A stretch of 8,400 nt of DNA from Candidatus Dadabacteria bacterium (GCA_003229065.1 QIHJ01000118.1:1-8400), one strand, 5' to 3'. Shown: positions 1 to 7,513, counted from the stretch's first letter. Notes: generated from the sequence alone by a model not told the origin. Made by a program: numbers and translations.

Positions 1-1
1 C

Positions 2-283
2 GAAGACGGGCTCGGAATCGGCGTCGGTACGGTGGTGTTATTCGTAAACGTAGCGCTTCTGAGTATGTTTTCGCTGTCATGCCATTCTTGCCGCCATCTA
101 GTAGGAGGTAAGCTCGACGTATTCTCCAAATGCCCCACACGATTTAAGCTCTGGGGCAGGGTGAGCGTTTGGAACGAGCACCACATGCTCTGGGCATGGC
201 TTAGCCTTTTCAGCGTCGCGCTGGCTGACCTGTATATATTCCTTCTCGCCAAGGGCGTAATCACAGACTTGAGGTTGATATAA
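2..283 (+). CDS. sdhC: Succinate dehydrogenase membrane anchor subunit (Sdh1-like SdhC), 3' part only
   Basis: This is the last 94 codons of a gene that enters from the left edge; the frame is open to the first base, so the GTG at 32 is probably internal and not the start. The protein would anchor the SdhAB catalytic dimer in the membrane and pass electrons to quinone. Two hydrophobic stretches are visible, one just before a CHSCRHLVGG motif (Cys/His codons at 80-97) and one after an NEHHM motif (173-187). Another cysteine lies between them (codon 131-133). The Cys/His pattern and the WAWLSLFSVALADLY segment resemble, from memory, the anchors of actinobacterial Sdh1-type complexes. The stop codon abuts the sdhA ATG, which supports the assignment. 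The function rests on this context plus the motif; a different anchor class is possible. Confidence 0.72.
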   Translation, partial: EDGLGIGVGTVVLFVNVALLSMFSLSCHSCRHLVGGKLDVFSKCPTRFKLWGRVSVWNEHHMLWAWLSLFSVALADLYIFLLAKGVITDLRLI

Positions 284-2011
284 ATGGAAAAATATGAGAC
301 TCATAAACATGACATAATAGTTATTGGGGCAGGAGGGGCAGGGCTCAGGGCCGCTATAGATGCGTCAGCCCGCGGGGCGTCCGTTGGGCTTGTCTGCAAG
401 TCTCTGCTCGGAAAAGCCCACACCGTTATGGCCGAGGGCGGAGTAGCCGCAGCGCTTGCAAACGTAGACACGGGAGACGGCTGGAAGACTCACTTCCATG
501 ACACTATGCACGGAGGCAAGCTCTTGAACAACTGGCGCATGGCTCAAATACACGCCCAGGAAGCCCCTGAGCGGGTAGAGGAGCTTGAGCACTGGGGCGC
601 GCTTTTTGACAGAACTAAAGAAGGAAAAATAAACCAGAGAGCATTCGGCGGACACACCTGGAAGAGACTCGCCCACATTGGCGACCGCACCGGGCTCGAG
701 ATGATCCGCACACTTCAGGACAGGGGTATACACTCTGGCATGGACGTCTACATGGAATGCACGATTACGCATCTCTTAAAGGACGGAGAGCGCATCTCCG
801 GGGCTTTTGGATACTGGAGAGAGAGCGGTCGCTTTGTGCTCTTTCAAGCAAAAGCAATAATACTGGCCACCGGTGGAATAGGTAAATCCTATAAAGTCAC
901 GTCAAACTCCTGGGAGTACACGGGGGACGGGCACACTCTGGCTTATGACGCAGGCGCGGATTTGATAGACATGGAGTTCGTTCAGTTCCACCCTACAGGC
1001 ATGGTATGGCCCCCGAGCGTAAAGGGTATACTCGTGACTGAAGCTGTAAGGGGAGAGGGCGGCATTTTGACTAACAGGGAAGGCAAGAGATTTATGGAGA
1101 AATACGACCCCGAGCGCATGGAGCTATCCACAAGGGACATTGTAGCCAGATCCATTTACACCGAGGTGCTCGAAGGCAGAGGGTCACCCCACGGCGGAGC
1201 GTTCCTCGACATATCCCACAGGGGAGGCGACTATGTTAAGAAGAAACTCCCGAGTATGTATCATCAGTTTAAAGAGTTCGCTGAAATAGATATAACCAAA
1301 GAGCCCATGGAAGTATTCCCCACCACGCACTATGTGATGGGCGGCGTAAGGGTAGACGCCGAAACCACAGTAAGCACCGTACCGGGGCTATTCGCTGCGG
1401 GAGAAGTGGCGGGCGGTATGCACGGAGCAAACAGGCTTGGCGGTAATTCCCTCTCAGACCTCCTCGTTTTCGGCCGCAGAGCAGGGCAGGGAGCAACCGA
1501 GTACGCAAACAAGATAAACGACAATAGTCTCAGTATTGATGACGCCGAGATCGAGAAAGCAGTAAAAGAAATGTTGGAGCCCTATGAGAATCCTCATGGG
1601 GAAAACCCCTACACAATACACCAGGCACTTCAGGAAGCCATGGGAGAGTACGTAGGCGTTTTCCGTACACATGAAAAAATTAGCGAGGGTATAGAAGAGC
1701 TCGAAATATTGAAAGAAAGGGCTGTTACGCTCAAGATTGAAGGCTCGCGAATGTTCAACCCGGGATGGCACCTCTGTAAAGACCTCAAGTCTATGCTCAT
1801 AGTATCTGAAGCCATAGCGCGCTGTGCCCTTCAGCGTGAGGAGAGCAGGGGAGCGCACAGCAGGGTCGATTTCCCAGGCTATGACGACGAGAAATGGGGC
1901 AAGGTAAACTCCGTAATATCAAAAGACAACGGGAATATGAAGATCAGCACTTCGCCGCTACCTCAAATGCCCGAAGAGCTTAAGAGCATTGTTGACGGAG
2001 GATATAAATAA
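284..2011 (+). CDS. sdhA: Succinate dehydrogenase flavoprotein subunit SdhA (Sdh1-like)
   Basis: This is the catalytic FAD subunit of complex II, oxidising succinate to fumarate on the membrane face where the AB dimer sits. An N-terminal dinucleotide-binding motif GAGGAG lies at residues 15-20. The motif AHTVMAEGG gives His46 as the expected covalent FAD attachment site. Active-site residues typical of the family are present: His236 (FHPTG), Arg284 in STRDIVARS as the proton-shuttle arginine, His349 (THYVMGG) and Arg385 (HGANRLGGNSL). At 575 residues it is close to E. coli SdhA in length, and by recall shorter than actinobacterial Sdh1 flavoproteins, apparently lacking an insertion near residue 148. 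GAGG at 271-274, nine bases upstream, serves as ribosome-binding site. The ATG follows the preceding stop codon directly, so translation is probably coupled. Gene order anchor-A-B and the sequence favour succinate oxidation over fumarate reduction, but direction cannot be read from sequence. Confidence 0.96.
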   Translation: MEKYETHKHDIIVIGAGGAGLRAAIDASARGASVGLVCKSLLGKAHTVMAEGGVAAALANVDTGDGWKTHFHDTMHGGKLLNNWRMAQIHAQEAPERVEELEHWGALFDRTKEGKINQRAFGGHTWKRLAHIGDRTGLEMIRTLQDRGIHSGMDVYMECTITHLLKDGERISGAFGYWRESGRFVLFQAKAIILATGGIGKSYKVTSNSWEYTGDGHTLAYDAGADLIDMEFVQFHPTGMVWPPSVKGILVTEAVRGEGGILTNREGKRFMEKYDPERMELSTRDIVARSIYTEVLEGRGSPHGGAFLDISHRGGDYVKKKLPSMYHQFKEFAEIDITKEPMEVFPTTHYVMGGVRVDAETTVSTVPGLFAAGEVAGGMHGANRLGGNSLSDLLVFGRRAGQGATEYANKINDNSLSIDDAEIEKAVKEMLEPYENPHGENPYTIHQALQEAMGEYVGVFRTHEKISEGIEELEILKERAVTLKIEGSRMFNPGWHLCKDLKSMLIVSEAIARCALQREESRGAHSRVDFPGYDDEKWGKVNSVISKDNGNMKISTSPLPQMPEELKSIVDGGYK

Positions 2012-2743
2012 ATGTCAGTAGCCAGAATGAGAGTATACAGAGGGGACAGTGAAGGCGGACGCGAAATGGAGTACGAGGTACCTCTTGAAGAGGGTATGGT
2101 GGTACTCGACGCCCTTCATTTCATACAGGCCAATTATGACGGCGATCTGGCAGTCAGATGGAACTGCAAGGCGGCTAAATGCGGCTCCTGCAGCGCAGAG
2201 GTTAACGGCATGCCCTCTCTGACCTGTAAGATCCGTTTAGACACTCTGCCCCTTCATCAGCCGATCACCGTATATCCGATAAAAACTTTCCCTATAATAA
2301 AAGATCTGGTGACAGACGTCTCGTGGAACTATGAAGTGAGGAAGAAGATACAACCCTTTACCCCGGCGCCCGACACAGATTGGACTATGTACCAGGAAGA
2401 CGTCGAAAGGAGCCAGGAATTCAGAAAATGCATAGAGTGCTTCCTCTGCCAGGACGTATGTCACATACTCAGAAACCACGATAAGAAAAACGAGTTTTTC
2501 GGTCCCCGCATGATGATCAAAATGGCCGAGTTCGAGATGCACCCGCTGGACACAGCGGACAGAAAGGAGCAGCTCCGCGGAGAAGCCGGTCTAGGCTACT
2601 GCAACATCACCAAGTGCTGCACCGAAGTATGTCCTGAGGGGATACATATAACGGACAACGCAATTATACCTCTTAAGGAAAGGGTGGTTGACACCTATTT
2701 TGACCCGCTTTCCTGGATATTCAGCAAATTTAAAAAGAATTAA
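2012..2743 (+). CDS. sdhB: Succinate dehydrogenase iron-sulfur subunit SdhB
   Basis: This subunit carries electrons from the SdhA flavin to the membrane quinone site. The N-terminal ferredoxin-like domain has four cysteines for [2Fe-2S] (Cys52, 57, 60 and 72). The C-terminal domain has CIECFLCQDVC (Cys140, 143, 146, 150) and the later cysteines 197, 203 and 207 (CCTEVCP). By comparison with E. coli SdhB, Cys140/143/146/207 would hold [4Fe-4S] and Cys150/197/203 the [3Fe-4S] cluster. An extra Cys202 sits beside Cys203; I recall the same double cysteine in actinobacterial Sdh1-type proteins. The length of 243 residues is normal. GGAGG at 1997-2001, inside the end of sdhA, lies ten bases before the ATG, and the sdhA stop abuts the start, so the two are translationally coupled. 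Confidence 0.96.
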   Translation: MSVARMRVYRGDSEGGREMEYEVPLEEGMVVLDALHFIQANYDGDLAVRWNCKAAKCGSCSAEVNGMPSLTCKIRLDTLPLHQPITVYPIKTFPIIKDLVTDVSWNYEVRKKIQPFTPAPDTDWTMYQEDVERSQEFRKCIECFLCQDVCHILRNHDKKNEFFGPRMMIKMAEFEMHPLDTADRKEQLRGEAGLGYCNITKCCTEVCPEGIHITDNAIIPLKERVVDTYFDPLSWIFSKFKKN

Positions 2744-2767
2744 AATCACACAACCGGAGACATAAAT

Positions 2768-3928
2768 TTGAATATACACGAGTACCAGGCAAAAGAGCTT
2801 CTATCCAATTACGGCGTATCGGTGCCTACGGGCAAGGTAGCTTTTGACCACGACGAAGCGCATCAGATAGCGTCAGACTTAAACTCTGAATTATACGTGG
2901 TTAAGGCGCAGATACACGCAGGCGGTAGGGGTAAAGGCGGAGGTGTCAAGATTGCCAATATGCTCGAGGAAGTAAGGCAGCTTGCTTCTGAGATTATTGG
3001 CATGAACCTAGTTACCCACCAGACAGGCCCAGAGGGAAAGCTCGTAGACAAGGTACTCGTCGAGGAAGCCTCACAGATAGAAAAGGAGTTCTATCTAGGG
3101 ATGGTAATAGACCGCTCCACGGAGAGGATTGTGGTTATGGCAAGCCCCGAAGGCGGCGTCGAGATCGAAGAGGTCGCTAAAAACAGCCCAGAGAAAATAA
3201 TAAAGCAGTTCGTAGATCCTACGCTCGGATTACTTCCCTTTCAGTGCAGAGAGATTGCCTACTTTATCGGCCTTCAGGGAAAGGCTGTTAACCAGGCCGT
3301 AAAGCTCATCATGGGACTCTATAATGCATTTATTGATAAGGATTGCTCACTTGCGGAGATCAATCCCCTTATACTTACGAAGGATAACCAGGTGACCGCA
3401 CTTGACGCTAAAATGAATTTTGACGATAACGCGCTTTTCCGTCACCCGGACATAGAAAAGCTCCACGACCCTACAGAAGAAGACCCTACGGAGCTCGAGG
3501 CCAAAGAGTGGGGTATCAGCTACGTAAAGCTTGACGGCGACATAGGATGTCTCGTAAACGGGGCCGGGCTGGCAATGGCAACGATGGATATTATTAAGCA
3601 CCACGGCGCAGAGCCCGCAAACTTCCTGGACGTAGGGGGCGGCGCCTCAACAGAGCAGGTAACCCAGGCGTTTAAGATGATCCTGAGCGACCCGAACGTA
3701 AAGGCCGTTTTCGTAAACATCTTCGGCGGCATTATGAAGTGCGATACCATAGCCGAAGGCATCATCGCAGCTTCAAAAGAAGTAGGCATCGAAGTCCCTC
3801 TGGTAGTCAGGCTAGAGGGTACAAATGTTGAGTTGGGACGAGAAATGCTTTCTCAGTCCGGGCTCAATATCATAACCGGAAAGGACATGCGTGAAGCCGC
3901 CGGAAAAGCCGTCGAAGCAATAAAGTAA
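2768..3928 (+). CDS. sucC: Succinate-CoA ligase, beta subunit (SucC)
   Basis: This is the ATP-grasp subunit of succinyl-CoA synthetase, which interconverts succinyl-CoA plus ADP/GDP and phosphate with succinate, CoA and ATP/GTP in the TCA cycle. The family N-terminus [11 protein letters not shown] begins right after a TTG start; no other start in frame fits, and GGAGA at 2756-2760 is well placed. Lys46 in [16 protein letters not shown] matches the nucleotide-binding lysine of E. coli SucC, and Pro20 matches the residue associated with ATP use there. AEINPL (metal/nucleotide region) and a C-terminal CoA-ligase domain with NIFGGI and RLEGTN follow. The length of 386 is normal. It lies 24 bases after sdhB, so it is probably in the sdh operon. 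The alpha subunit gene sucD, which normally follows, is absent here. Malate-CoA ligase beta subunit (MtkA) is a close homologue and cannot be fully excluded. Confidence 0.94.
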   Translation: MNIHEYQAKELLSNYGVSVPTGKVAFDHDEAHQIASDLNSELYVVKAQIHAGGRGKGGGVKIANMLEEVRQLASEIIGMNLVTHQTGPEGKLVDKVLVEEASQIEKEFYLGMVIDRSTERIVVMASPEGGVEIEEVAKNSPEKIIKQFVDPTLGLLPFQCREIAYFIGLQGKAVNQAVKLIMGLYNAFIDKDCSLAEINPLILTKDNQVTALDAKMNFDDNALFRHPDIEKLHDPTEEDPTELEAKEWGISYVKLDGDIGCLVNGAGLAMATMDIIKHHGAEPANFLDVGGGASTEQVTQAFKMILSDPNVKAVFVNIFGGIMKCDTIAEGIIAASKEVGIEVPLVVRLEGTNVELGREMLSQSGLNIITGKDMREAAGKAVEAIK

Positions 3929-4059
3929 TTTATTTGCATCCATGCTCGGCAAGTCCCCATCCAATACTGTTGCCAAAGTGAGCAAAACCAAGCTACAAGA
4001 TGGGTATAACTACCCCGAACCATATGATTTATTAAATTTATTTCACCCATTTAGCCCCC
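3929..4059 (+). other. Spacer after sucC with short inverted repeats
   Basis: No gene is supported here. A bulged stem can form from TGCTC-GGCAA (3943-3952) with TTGCC (3970-3974) and GAGCA (3980-3984). A second five-pair hairpin is GGGTA (4002-4006) with TACCC (4011-4015) and loop TAAC. CCCATC in the loop of the first stem (3956-3961) also complements GATGGG (3999-4004), which would be a pseudoknot competing with the second hairpin. Neither hairpin is followed by a T-run, so no intrinsic terminator closes the sdh-sucC unit. The structures are short and may be chance. Confidence 0.3.
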
Positions 4060-4087
4060 TTGACATATCTTAATTAGTGATTACATA
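4060..4087 (+). promoter_or_regulatory. Candidate promoter for rpoH-dnaK
   Basis: A perfect -35 hexamer TTGACA (4060-4065) is followed after 16 bases by TACATA (4082-4087), a weak -10. The -35 is preceded by C's, giving CCCCCTTGA (4055-4063), the same string as in the -35 region of E. coli sigma-32 promoters such as dnaK P1, as I recall. The -10 side has only CATAT and lacks the C-rich CCCCAT. A start about seven bases after the -10 would fall inside or just before the Shine-Dalgarno site (4093-4099), leaving a leader of only about 17 bases. That makes the call uncertain. Confidence 0.4.
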
Positions 4088-4092
4088 TGAGT

Positions 4093-4099
4093 AAGGAGG
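4093..4099 (+). promoter_or_regulatory. Strong ribosome-binding site of rpoH
   Basis: AAGGAGG is a near-perfect anti-16S match, with 12 bases between it and the ATG at 4112, slightly longer than usual. It decides the rpoH start. No pairing partner that would obviously mask it was seen nearby, so an RNA thermometer of the E. coli rpoH kind is not evident. Confidence 0.75.
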
Positions 4100-4111
4100 T
4101 TTAACAATAAA

Positions 4112-5014
4112 ATGAAAACGCTCGCGGTAAGAGAGCCTATAAACATATTTCTTAAGGAAATTGAAAAGTATCCTGTGCTCACTAAAGAACAAGAGTACAA
4201 GCTCGCCGTAAGCTATATTGAGGGAAAGGACCTTGAGGCGGCGAATACCCTCATTCTATCAAATTTAAGGTTCGTTGTGAAGATTGCTGCAGAATACATC
4301 TCTTATGGTTTTGCGCTTACAGACCTCATTCAGGAAGGGACTATAGGTCTCATGAAGGCCGTTAAGAAATTCAATCCCTACAAGGGATACAAGCTTATTT
4401 CCTACGCCGTTTGGTGGATCAGAGCTAAGATACAGAACCACATTATGAAATTCTGGAGTCATGTGAAGATCGGAACCACCCAGGCTCAGAGAAAACTCTT
4501 CCACAAGATAGGCAGAGCGAAAAAAGAGCTGAATATAGAGAGTAACGAGCTAAGCCCCTCTGAGGCGAAGAGGGTAGCCGAAGTGTTCGGTGTAAAGGCC
4601 GAAGACGTGATGGACATGGAGCTCAGAATGGCGGCACGCGATTTTTCCCTGGACTCAACAACCACTGAGGACGGCTCAATGACCTATATTGACTCTTTAC
4701 CGGATCAAAACGAAAACCAGGAAGATATTGTCGGATATGTGGAAAACAGCGAGCTAATGCACACGGGTTTAACGGAGGGTCTTGAAAAACTCAACCCTCG
4801 TGAACAGCTTATAGTGGAGAGCAGGTATTTGAAGAACCCTCCTGCCAAGCTCAGGGAGCTCGGCAGTGAGCTTGGGATCTCGAAGGAAAGAGTAAGGCAG
4901 ATTGAAGTGGGCGCTCTTAAAAAATTAAAAGGATTTGTACAAGCAGTTGTTACTAAAGACACAACAGCAGACAATGTATTGAAAAAGAATATAAAAGATT
5001 TGGAGGCTACATAA
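4112..5014 (+). CDS. rpoH: RNA polymerase heat-shock sigma factor RpoH (sigma-32)
   Basis: This alternative sigma-70 family factor directs RNA polymerase to heat-shock promoters. The 300-residue length fits RpoH. Region 1.2 is near residues 8-32. Region 2 spans about 46-112, with [15 protein letters not shown] and the -10-melting segment [19 protein letters not shown] (126-134) corresponds to the RpoH box, QRKLFFNLR in E. coli; the first half is identical and the second half diverged. Region 4 holds the helix-turn-helix at about 247-272 ([10 protein letters not shown]). In E. coli, region 2.1 residues Leu47, Ala50, Lys51 and Ile54 govern sigma-32 instability; here the lysine equivalent is Asn45 and the other three look conserved. 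WWIRA and [10 protein letters not shown] recall deltaproteobacterial RpoH. It is followed one base later by dnaK, so chaperone and sigma factor are co-expressed. RpoD is excluded by size and the lack of an N-terminal region 1.1. Confidence 0.93.
   Translation: MKTLAVREPINIFLKEIEKYPVLTKEQEYKLAVSYIEGKDLEAANTLILSNLRFVVKIAAEYISYGFALTDLIQEGTIGLMKAVKKFNPYKGYKLISYAVWWIRAKIQNHIMKFWSHVKIGTTQAQRKLFHKIGRAKKELNIESNELSPSEAKRVAEVFGVKAEDVMDMELRMAARDFSLDSTTTEDGSMTYIDSLPDQNENQEDIVGYVENSELMHTGLTEGLEKLNPREQLIVESRYLKNPPAKLRELGSELGISKERVRQIEVGALKKLKGFVQAVVTKDTTADNVLKKNIKDLEAT
5002..5006 (+). promoter_or_regulatory. dnaK ribosome-binding site inside the rpoH 3' end
   Basis: GGAGG lies within the last codons of rpoH, nine bases before the dnaK ATG at 5016. 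The rpoH TAA (5012-5014) is one base from that ATG, so ribosomes finishing rpoH can restart on dnaK. This fixes the dnaK start. Confidence 0.8.
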
Positions 5015-5015
5015 C

Positions 5016-6971
5016 ATGGCAAAAAGCGGAAAAATTATCGGAATTGACCTCGGAACCACAAACTCTGTAGTTGCAGTAGTGGAAGGCGGGGAGCCGAAGG
5101 TTATCATCAATGAAGAGGGAGCAAGAGTAACGCCTTCTATTGTCGCGTTTACTAAAGAGGGTGAAATACTTGTAGGCGGTCCTGCTAAACGACAGGCTGT
5201 CGTTAACCCTGAAAACACGATTTTCTCAATAAAGAGACTAATGGGAAGACGCTTCGAAGAGGTTGCTAAAGAGATTAAACGTCTACCCTATAAAGTTGTA
5301 AAATCGAAGAATGACGACGCGTGGGTAGAGGTAGATGGCAAGGAATACTCTCCGCCCCAGATATCTTCAAACGTGCTTATGAAACTGAAAAAAGCGGCAG
5401 AGGACTATATAGGCAGCGAAGTCACAGAAGCGGTAATCACAGTTCCCGCATATTTTAACGATTCTCAGCGTCAGGCCACAAAGGATGCGGGCAAGATCGC
5501 CGGGCTCGAGGTAAAAAGGATCATAAACGAGCCTACGGCTGCTGCCCTGTCTTATGGTTTTGATAAGAAGGGAGAAGGGATTATAGCTGTATATGACCTT
5601 GGAGGCGGTACGTTTGATATCTCTATACTTGAGGTCGGCGACAACGTCATTGAAGTGAAGTCAACAAACGGCGACACGCGCCTGGGCGGGGACGATTTCG
5701 ACCATCTGGTAATGGATTACATCATTGATGAGTTCAAGAAAGAGTCCGGCATCGACCTCGGAAACGACAAGATGGCCCTTCAAAGGCTCAGACAAGAAGC
5801 CGAGAAGGCCAAGGTCGAGCTCTCTAACACTTTAGAGACTGAAATTAATCTGCCGTTTATAACGGCCGATTCCTCAGGGCCCAAGCACCTAGTGATGAAG
5901 CTCACCCGCTCTAAATTCGAGCAGCTGATTGAAGACAAGGTCAAGGGAACGCTCGAGCCCTGCCGGCAGGCTCTTAAAGACTCAGGCTTTAAGGCAAGCG
6001 ACATAAGCGAGGTTATTCTCGTCGGCGGATCCATAAGGATCCCGATGGTACAGAAAGTCGTTACGGACTTCTTTGGTAGAGAGCCGCATAAAGGTATAAA
6101 CCCGGACGAAGTGGTATCCATGGGCGCTGCAATTCAGGGCGCTGTGCTGGGTGGTGAAGTAAGGGACGTTCTCTTATTAGACGTCTCACCACTTTCACTC
6201 GGCATTGAAACCCTGGGCGGCGTAATGACAAAAATCATAGAAAGAAACACTACTATACCGGCAAAGAAAAGCCAGGTGTTTACCACTGCAGAGGACAGCC
6301 AGACCTCTGTTGAGATTCACGTGCTCCAGGGTGAGCGCCAAATGGCGAGCGACAATAGAACCCTCGCCAGGTTTATTCTTGACGGAATTCCACCGGCATC
6401 TAGGGGCATCCCTCAGGTAGAGGTTGCTTTTGACATTGACGCAGACGGCATACTTCACGTTTCGGCCAAAGACCTTGCCACTTCTAAGGAGCAAAAGGTC
6501 AGAGTAGAGGCCTCGAGCGGACTCAGCAAAGAAGAGATCGACGGCATGGTAAAAGACGCTGAAGATAAATCAGATGAAGACCAGAAGCGCCAACAGACGG
6601 TTGAGGCCAGAAATAAGCTCGATGAGCTCATATACAGAACGGACAAGAGCTTTAAGGAATTTGAGGAAAAGCTCTCTGAGGACGAGAAAAAAGAGCTTGA
6701 GGACACTCTTGAATCCGGGCGCCAGGCGCTTAAGGGCGATAACCCTGAAGAGATACAGGGCGCTACGGAAAAGATTACGCAGGCGTCCCACAAAATAGCC
6801 GAGCTTATGTATAAGCAGCAGGCTGAAAGTGCCGGGGACGGCGACGGGCCTCAAGCTGAAGGGCCTGGAGACGGCGGAGAAACTTCTGAAACTGAAGAAG
6901 CGTCCGACGATGAAGGTCCGGATAAAAATGACGGCGACGACGTAATAGACGCCGAATTCACAGAAAAGTAA
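5016..6971 (+). CDS. dnaK: Chaperone protein DnaK (Hsp70)
   Basis: This ATP-driven cytoplasmic chaperone binds exposed hydrophobic peptides and works with DnaJ and GrpE. The nucleotide-binding domain opens with [10 protein letters not shown] (Asp11, Thr14) and contains [11 protein letters not shown] (Glu172) and DLGGGTFD (Asp194, Thr199; Thr199 is the E. coli autophosphorylation position). The interdomain linker VLLL is at 385-388, followed by the beta-sandwich peptide-binding domain and the helical lid. The last ~45 residues form an acidic, Gly-rich tail ending in DDVIDAEF, the conserved bacterial C-terminal signature. The total of 651 residues is slightly longer than E. coli DnaK because of this tail. 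GGSIRIP replaces the common GGSTRMP. The gene is preceded by rpoH and followed by a terminator; grpE, dnaJ and hrcA are not adjacent. There is no CIRCE operator upstream, so repression by HrcA is not indicated. Confidence 0.98.
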   Translation: MAKSGKIIGIDLGTTNSVVAVVEGGEPKVIINEEGARVTPSIVAFTKEGEILVGGPAKRQAVVNPENTIFSIKRLMGRRFEEVAKEIKRLPYKVVKSKNDDAWVEVDGKEYSPPQISSNVLMKLKKAAEDYIGSEVTEAVITVPAYFNDSQRQATKDAGKIAGLEVKRIINEPTAAALSYGFDKKGEGIIAVYDLGGGTFDISILEVGDNVIEVKSTNGDTRLGGDDFDHLVMDYIIDEFKKESGIDLGNDKMALQRLRQEAEKAKVELSNTLETEINLPFITADSSGPKHLVMKLTRSKFEQLIEDKVKGTLEPCRQALKDSGFKASDISEVILVGGSIRIPMVQKVVTDFFGREPHKGINPDEVVSMGAAIQGAVLGGEVRDVLLLDVSPLSLGIETLGGVMTKIIERNTTIPAKKSQVFTTAEDSQTSVEIHVLQGERQMASDNRTLARFILDGIPPASRGIPQVEVAFDIDADGILHVSAKDLATSKEQKVRVEASSGLSKEEIDGMVKDAEDKSDEDQKRQQTVEARNKLDELIYRTDKSFKEFEEKLSEDEKKELEDTLESGRQALKGDNPEEIQGATEKITQASHKIAELMYKQQAESAGDGDGPQAEGPGDGGETSETEEASDDEGPDKNDGDDVIDAEFTEK

Positions 6972-7003
6972 GACCTAAAAACTTAAAATAAAAATTCGAA
7001 TAC

Positions 7004-7038
7004 AAATAAAGGCGGCCTAAGGGACGCCTTTATTTTTT
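7004..7038 (+). terminator. Intrinsic terminator after dnaK
   Basis: An 11-base perfect stem (7004-7014 pairing with 7025-7035) is built on AAAGGCG / CGCCTTT with a 10-base loop, and a run of T's (7033-7038) closes it. It starts 33 bases after the dnaK stop. It ends the rpoH-dnaK unit and separates it from rpmE. Confidence 0.92.
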
Positions 7039-7117
7039 CACATTATTGGCGTAAAGCATAAGTTAGTATTGCCCACAGCCGAGATTAATGTTAATTTATT
7101 ATTAAGATGGGGACAGA

Positions 7118-7139
7118 CCGGAGCACAAAGTGCGATCGG
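7118..7139 (+). other. Hairpin in the rpmE leader
   Basis: Between the terminator and rpmE lie 150 bases with no gene. CCG (7118-7120) pairs with CGG (7137-7139), and GCAC (7123-7126) pairs with GTGC (7130-7133) around an AAA loop. The internal loop GA / GAT could form tandem G-A pairs. L31 genes in several bacterial groups carry autoregulatory leaders, so this may be a protein-binding leader hairpin, but the stem is short. An AT-rich stretch (7085-7105) upstream may hold the promoter; no convincing -35/-10 pair was found. Confidence 0.3.
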
Positions 7140-7188
7140 GGAGCAAGTATAAAATCAAGAAGAGAAAGACACCGGAGGTAATTACAGA

Positions 7189-7392
7189 ATGAAAGCTGAT
7201 ATTCATCCAGAGTATAAAGAAGTAACCGTAGGCTGCGCTTGCGGAGCATCATACAAAACCAAATCAACGCGCATTGAAAATTTTACGGTCGAGGTCTGTT
7301 CCAACTGCCACCCGTTCTACACGGGTAAAGAAAGGGCGGCGGAAGCTAAGGGGCGTGTCGAAAGATTTAGGAGGAAATATAGTAAGAATTAG
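7189..7392 (+). CDS. rpmE: 50S ribosomal protein L31 (zinc-binding type)
   Basis: This is a small large-subunit ribosomal protein, 67 residues, normal for L31. The family start MKADIHPEY is present, as are CACG (Cys16, Cys18) and CSNC (Cys37, Cys40), the four cysteines of the zinc-binding (C+) form, followed by HPFYTGK. The C-terminus is basic (FRRKYSKN), as expected for rRNA contact. GGAGG at 7174-7178 lies ten bases before the ATG and fixes the start. It stands alone between the dnaK terminator and an EF-G-like gene and is probably expressed from its own promoter. No clear terminator follows, so read-through into the translation factor is possible. Having all four cysteines, it is not the zinc-independent YkgM/RpmE2-type paralogue. 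Confidence 0.97.
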   Translation: MKADIHPEYKEVTVGCACGASYKTKSTRIENFTVEVCSNCHPFYTGKERAAEAKGRVERFRRKYSKN

Positions 7393-7460
7393 AGTTCTTA
7401 TATAAAAGATTTAACGGATTTATCACTATTTATTCGGGGTACCACCTAACATATAAATAG

Positions 7461-7488
7461 TTAATACCGTTTTTGAGGATGATATTAT
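7461..7488 (+). promoter_or_regulatory. Weak candidate promoter before the EF-G-like gene
   Basis: TTAATA (7461-7466) and TATTAT (7483-7488) are separated by 16 bases in the 121-base spacer after rpmE; the -10 is good, the -35 mediocre. A start near 7495 would leave a leader of about 20 bases ending in GGAGG at 7500-7504. The spacer is AT-rich, so such matches arise easily. Nothing else is recognisable in it. Confidence 0.22.
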
Positions 7489-7513
7489 TCCAATTATGCG
7501 GAGGTAATTTGTT

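Noticed and set aside
365..772. Long open frame on the minus strand within sdhA
   Set aside because: It lies wholly inside sdhA, which has complete family motifs, and its own translation shows no recognisable domain.
4045..4053. ACCCATTTA, close to a sigma-32 -10 element
   Set aside because: No CTTGAA-like -35 lies 13-17 bases upstream; the sequence there is AT-rich without a C-run.
3942..4073. 43-codon open frame (starts MLGKSPSN, ends PLDIS) in the sucC-rpoH spacer
   Set aside because: No ribosome-binding site precedes the ATG, the frame runs over the candidate -35 and the inverted repeats, and the composition is not recognisable. It is probably chance.
6455..6854. Overlapping open frames on both strands in the dnaK lid region
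   Set aside because: They are by-products of the Glu/Lys-rich helical lid codons (Ser/Leu/Phe-rich on the minus strand) and have no domain or ribosome-binding site.
7383..7400. TAAGAA / TTCTTA inverted repeat around the rpmE stop codon
   Set aside because: The six-pair stem is AT-rich and no T-run follows, so it is too weak to call a terminator.
4013..7441. TTCGGGGTA shared between 7433-7441 and the minus strand near 4013-4021
   Set aside because: It is a nine-base match with no extended similarity on either side, expected by chance in a window of this size.
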